Shown in pieces: positions 5,759 through 6,224 of a stretch of 6,224 bases of DNA. Numbering within the stretch: position 1 is the first letter of the stretch; every line of letters starts with the position of its first letter. The notes below the pieces were generated by a model. The model worked only from the letters and a program-made list of their open reading frames with translations. It did no database searches and was not told where the DNA came from. The stretch is taken from the NCBI GenBank assembly GCA_009785885.1, contig WQUE01000087.1, positions 1-6,224 of the forward strand. The letters run 5' to 3'. The stretch comes from Actinomycetes bacterium. GTDB taxonomy: Bacteria > Actinomycetota > Actinomycetes > Propionibacteriales > Propionibacteriaceae. The position numbers and the translations under genes are program-made.

Positions 5759-6224
5759 CCCCGCCGGCGCTGGCGGATGAGATCCCACGTCAGGACGATC
5801 AGCGCCGCCCACACGAGGAAGAAGCCGATCCAGCGCACCACCGGCATGTGTTCGCCGAACACGAGCACGCCGAGGGCGAACTGGAGCGTCGGCGTGAGGT
5901 ACTGCACGAGCCCGAGCGAGGTGAGGGACAGCCGGGCGGCCCCGGCGGCGAAAAACAGCAACGGCACCGCCGTGACGACGCCGGTGGAGACGAGCAGCAG
6001 CGTGTAGCCGGGGCCGACCGTCCCGAAGGTGCCCTGTCCCCTGAGAGCCAGCCACACAAGGAAGGCGAGCGAGGGCACGGTGAGGGCGGCCGCCTCGATG
6101 CCGAGGCCCGCCAGGGGCGGCGCGGCGTGCCCGACGCGGTTCTTCGCCAGCGAGTACAACCCGAACGAGAACGCGAGGCCGAGTCCGATCCACGGGACCC
6201 CGCCCGCGCCGACGGCGATCACGA
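5755..6224 (-). CDS. rarD: RarD-type EamA/DMT transporter, C-terminal half (5' partial)
   Basis: Only the last 156 or so residues are in the window. The frame is open to the right edge, and the GTG at 6222 is an internal Val (VIAVGAGGVPWIGL), so the start is outside. RarD proteins are about 300 residues with ten membrane helices; this part shows about five: GVPWIGLGLAFSFGLYSLA, LAGLGIEAAALTVPSLAFLV, the YTLLL...TAVPLLFF segment, LGLVQYLTPTLQFALGVLVF, and WIGFFLVWAALIVLTW. Markers of the RarD group are PWI near the start, SFGLYSL, TAVPLLFFAAGA, QYLTPTLQF, FGE and IGFFLVW. It ends in a basic IRQRRRG tail, probably cytoplasmic. It is an inner-membrane permease of the drug/metabolite transporter superfamily; the first RarD was named for chloramphenicol sensitivity, but the substrate here cannot be told. 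It converges on recN and does not belong to that operon. Confidence 0.9.
   Translation of the reverse strand, partial: VIAVGAGGVPWIGLGLAFSFGLYSLAKNRVGHAAPPLAGLGIEAAALTVPSLAFLVWLALRGQGTFGTVGPGYTLLLVSTGVVTAVPLLFFAAGAARLSLTSLGLVQYLTPTLQFALGVLVFGEHMPVVRWIGFFLVWAALIVLTWDLIRQRRRG

Noticed and set aside
4781..6193. 470-codon open frame on the minus strand opposite recN and across rarD
   Set aside because: It is antisense to two clearly recognised genes, has Arg/Pro/Gly/His-rich composition typical of high-GC shadow frames, and no domain. The real minus-strand gene at the right is in another frame.
1..6224. Hidden novel system, mobile element or CRISPR array
   Set aside because: Every stretch is covered by recognisable housekeeping genes in a conserved actinobacterial order; no transposase, integrase, spaced repeats, tRNA or composition shift is seen.

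Overview
This is a very GC-rich window (clearly above 70% GC by eye, with third codon positions almost all G or C). Its gene content and order point to an actinobacterium (class Actinomycetes); I cannot name the genus from sequence alone. The order TPR protein / HAD-family phosphatase / 58-residue protein / tlyA / NAD kinase / recN is the one I know from Mycobacterium tuberculosis Rv1691-Rv1696. The window is therefore a conserved actinobacterial core block, not an accessory island.

Layout. Positions 2-1141 (+) hold a tetratricopeptide protein whose frame is open to the left edge, so its true start is probably outside. It has a Gly/Arg/Glu-rich N-terminal region with a 6-residue repeat, a TPR core, and a very acidic C-terminal tail built from four tandem 72-bp units. 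Positions 1158-2180 (+) hold a HAD-IIA phosphatase of the glycerol-3-phosphate phosphatase type. Positions 2202-2378 (+) hold a 58-residue conserved small protein, easily missed because of its length. Positions 2375-3115 (+) hold tlyA, an rRNA 2'-O-methyltransferase with an intact K-D-K-E tetrad. Positions 3154-4068 (+) hold NAD kinase. Positions 4070-5758 (+) hold recN. Positions 5755-6224 (-) hold the C-terminal half of a RarD/EamA-type membrane transporter that runs off the right edge.

Organisation. The six plus-strand genes are packed with gaps of 16, 21, -4, 38 and 1 nt and probably form one transcription unit. TANNNT -10-like hexamers just before the small gene and before nadK suggest internal, possibly leaderless, promoters. 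The small gene and tlyA overlap by 4 nt, and nadK and recN are 1 nt apart, which fits translational coupling. recN and the transporter converge, and one CTAG palindrome supplies both stop codons. There is no gene-free stretch above 300 bases.

The genes do housekeeping work: polar-head recycling or phosphate-ester hydrolysis, rRNA modification, NADP supply and double-strand-break repair. I see no defence system, mobile element, CRISPR array, tRNA or rRNA. The points most worth a second look are the recently duplicated acidic tail of the TPR protein, a TlyA that lacks the usual C-terminal extension and has a changed linker motif, the dual start of nadK, and the shared CTAG stop.
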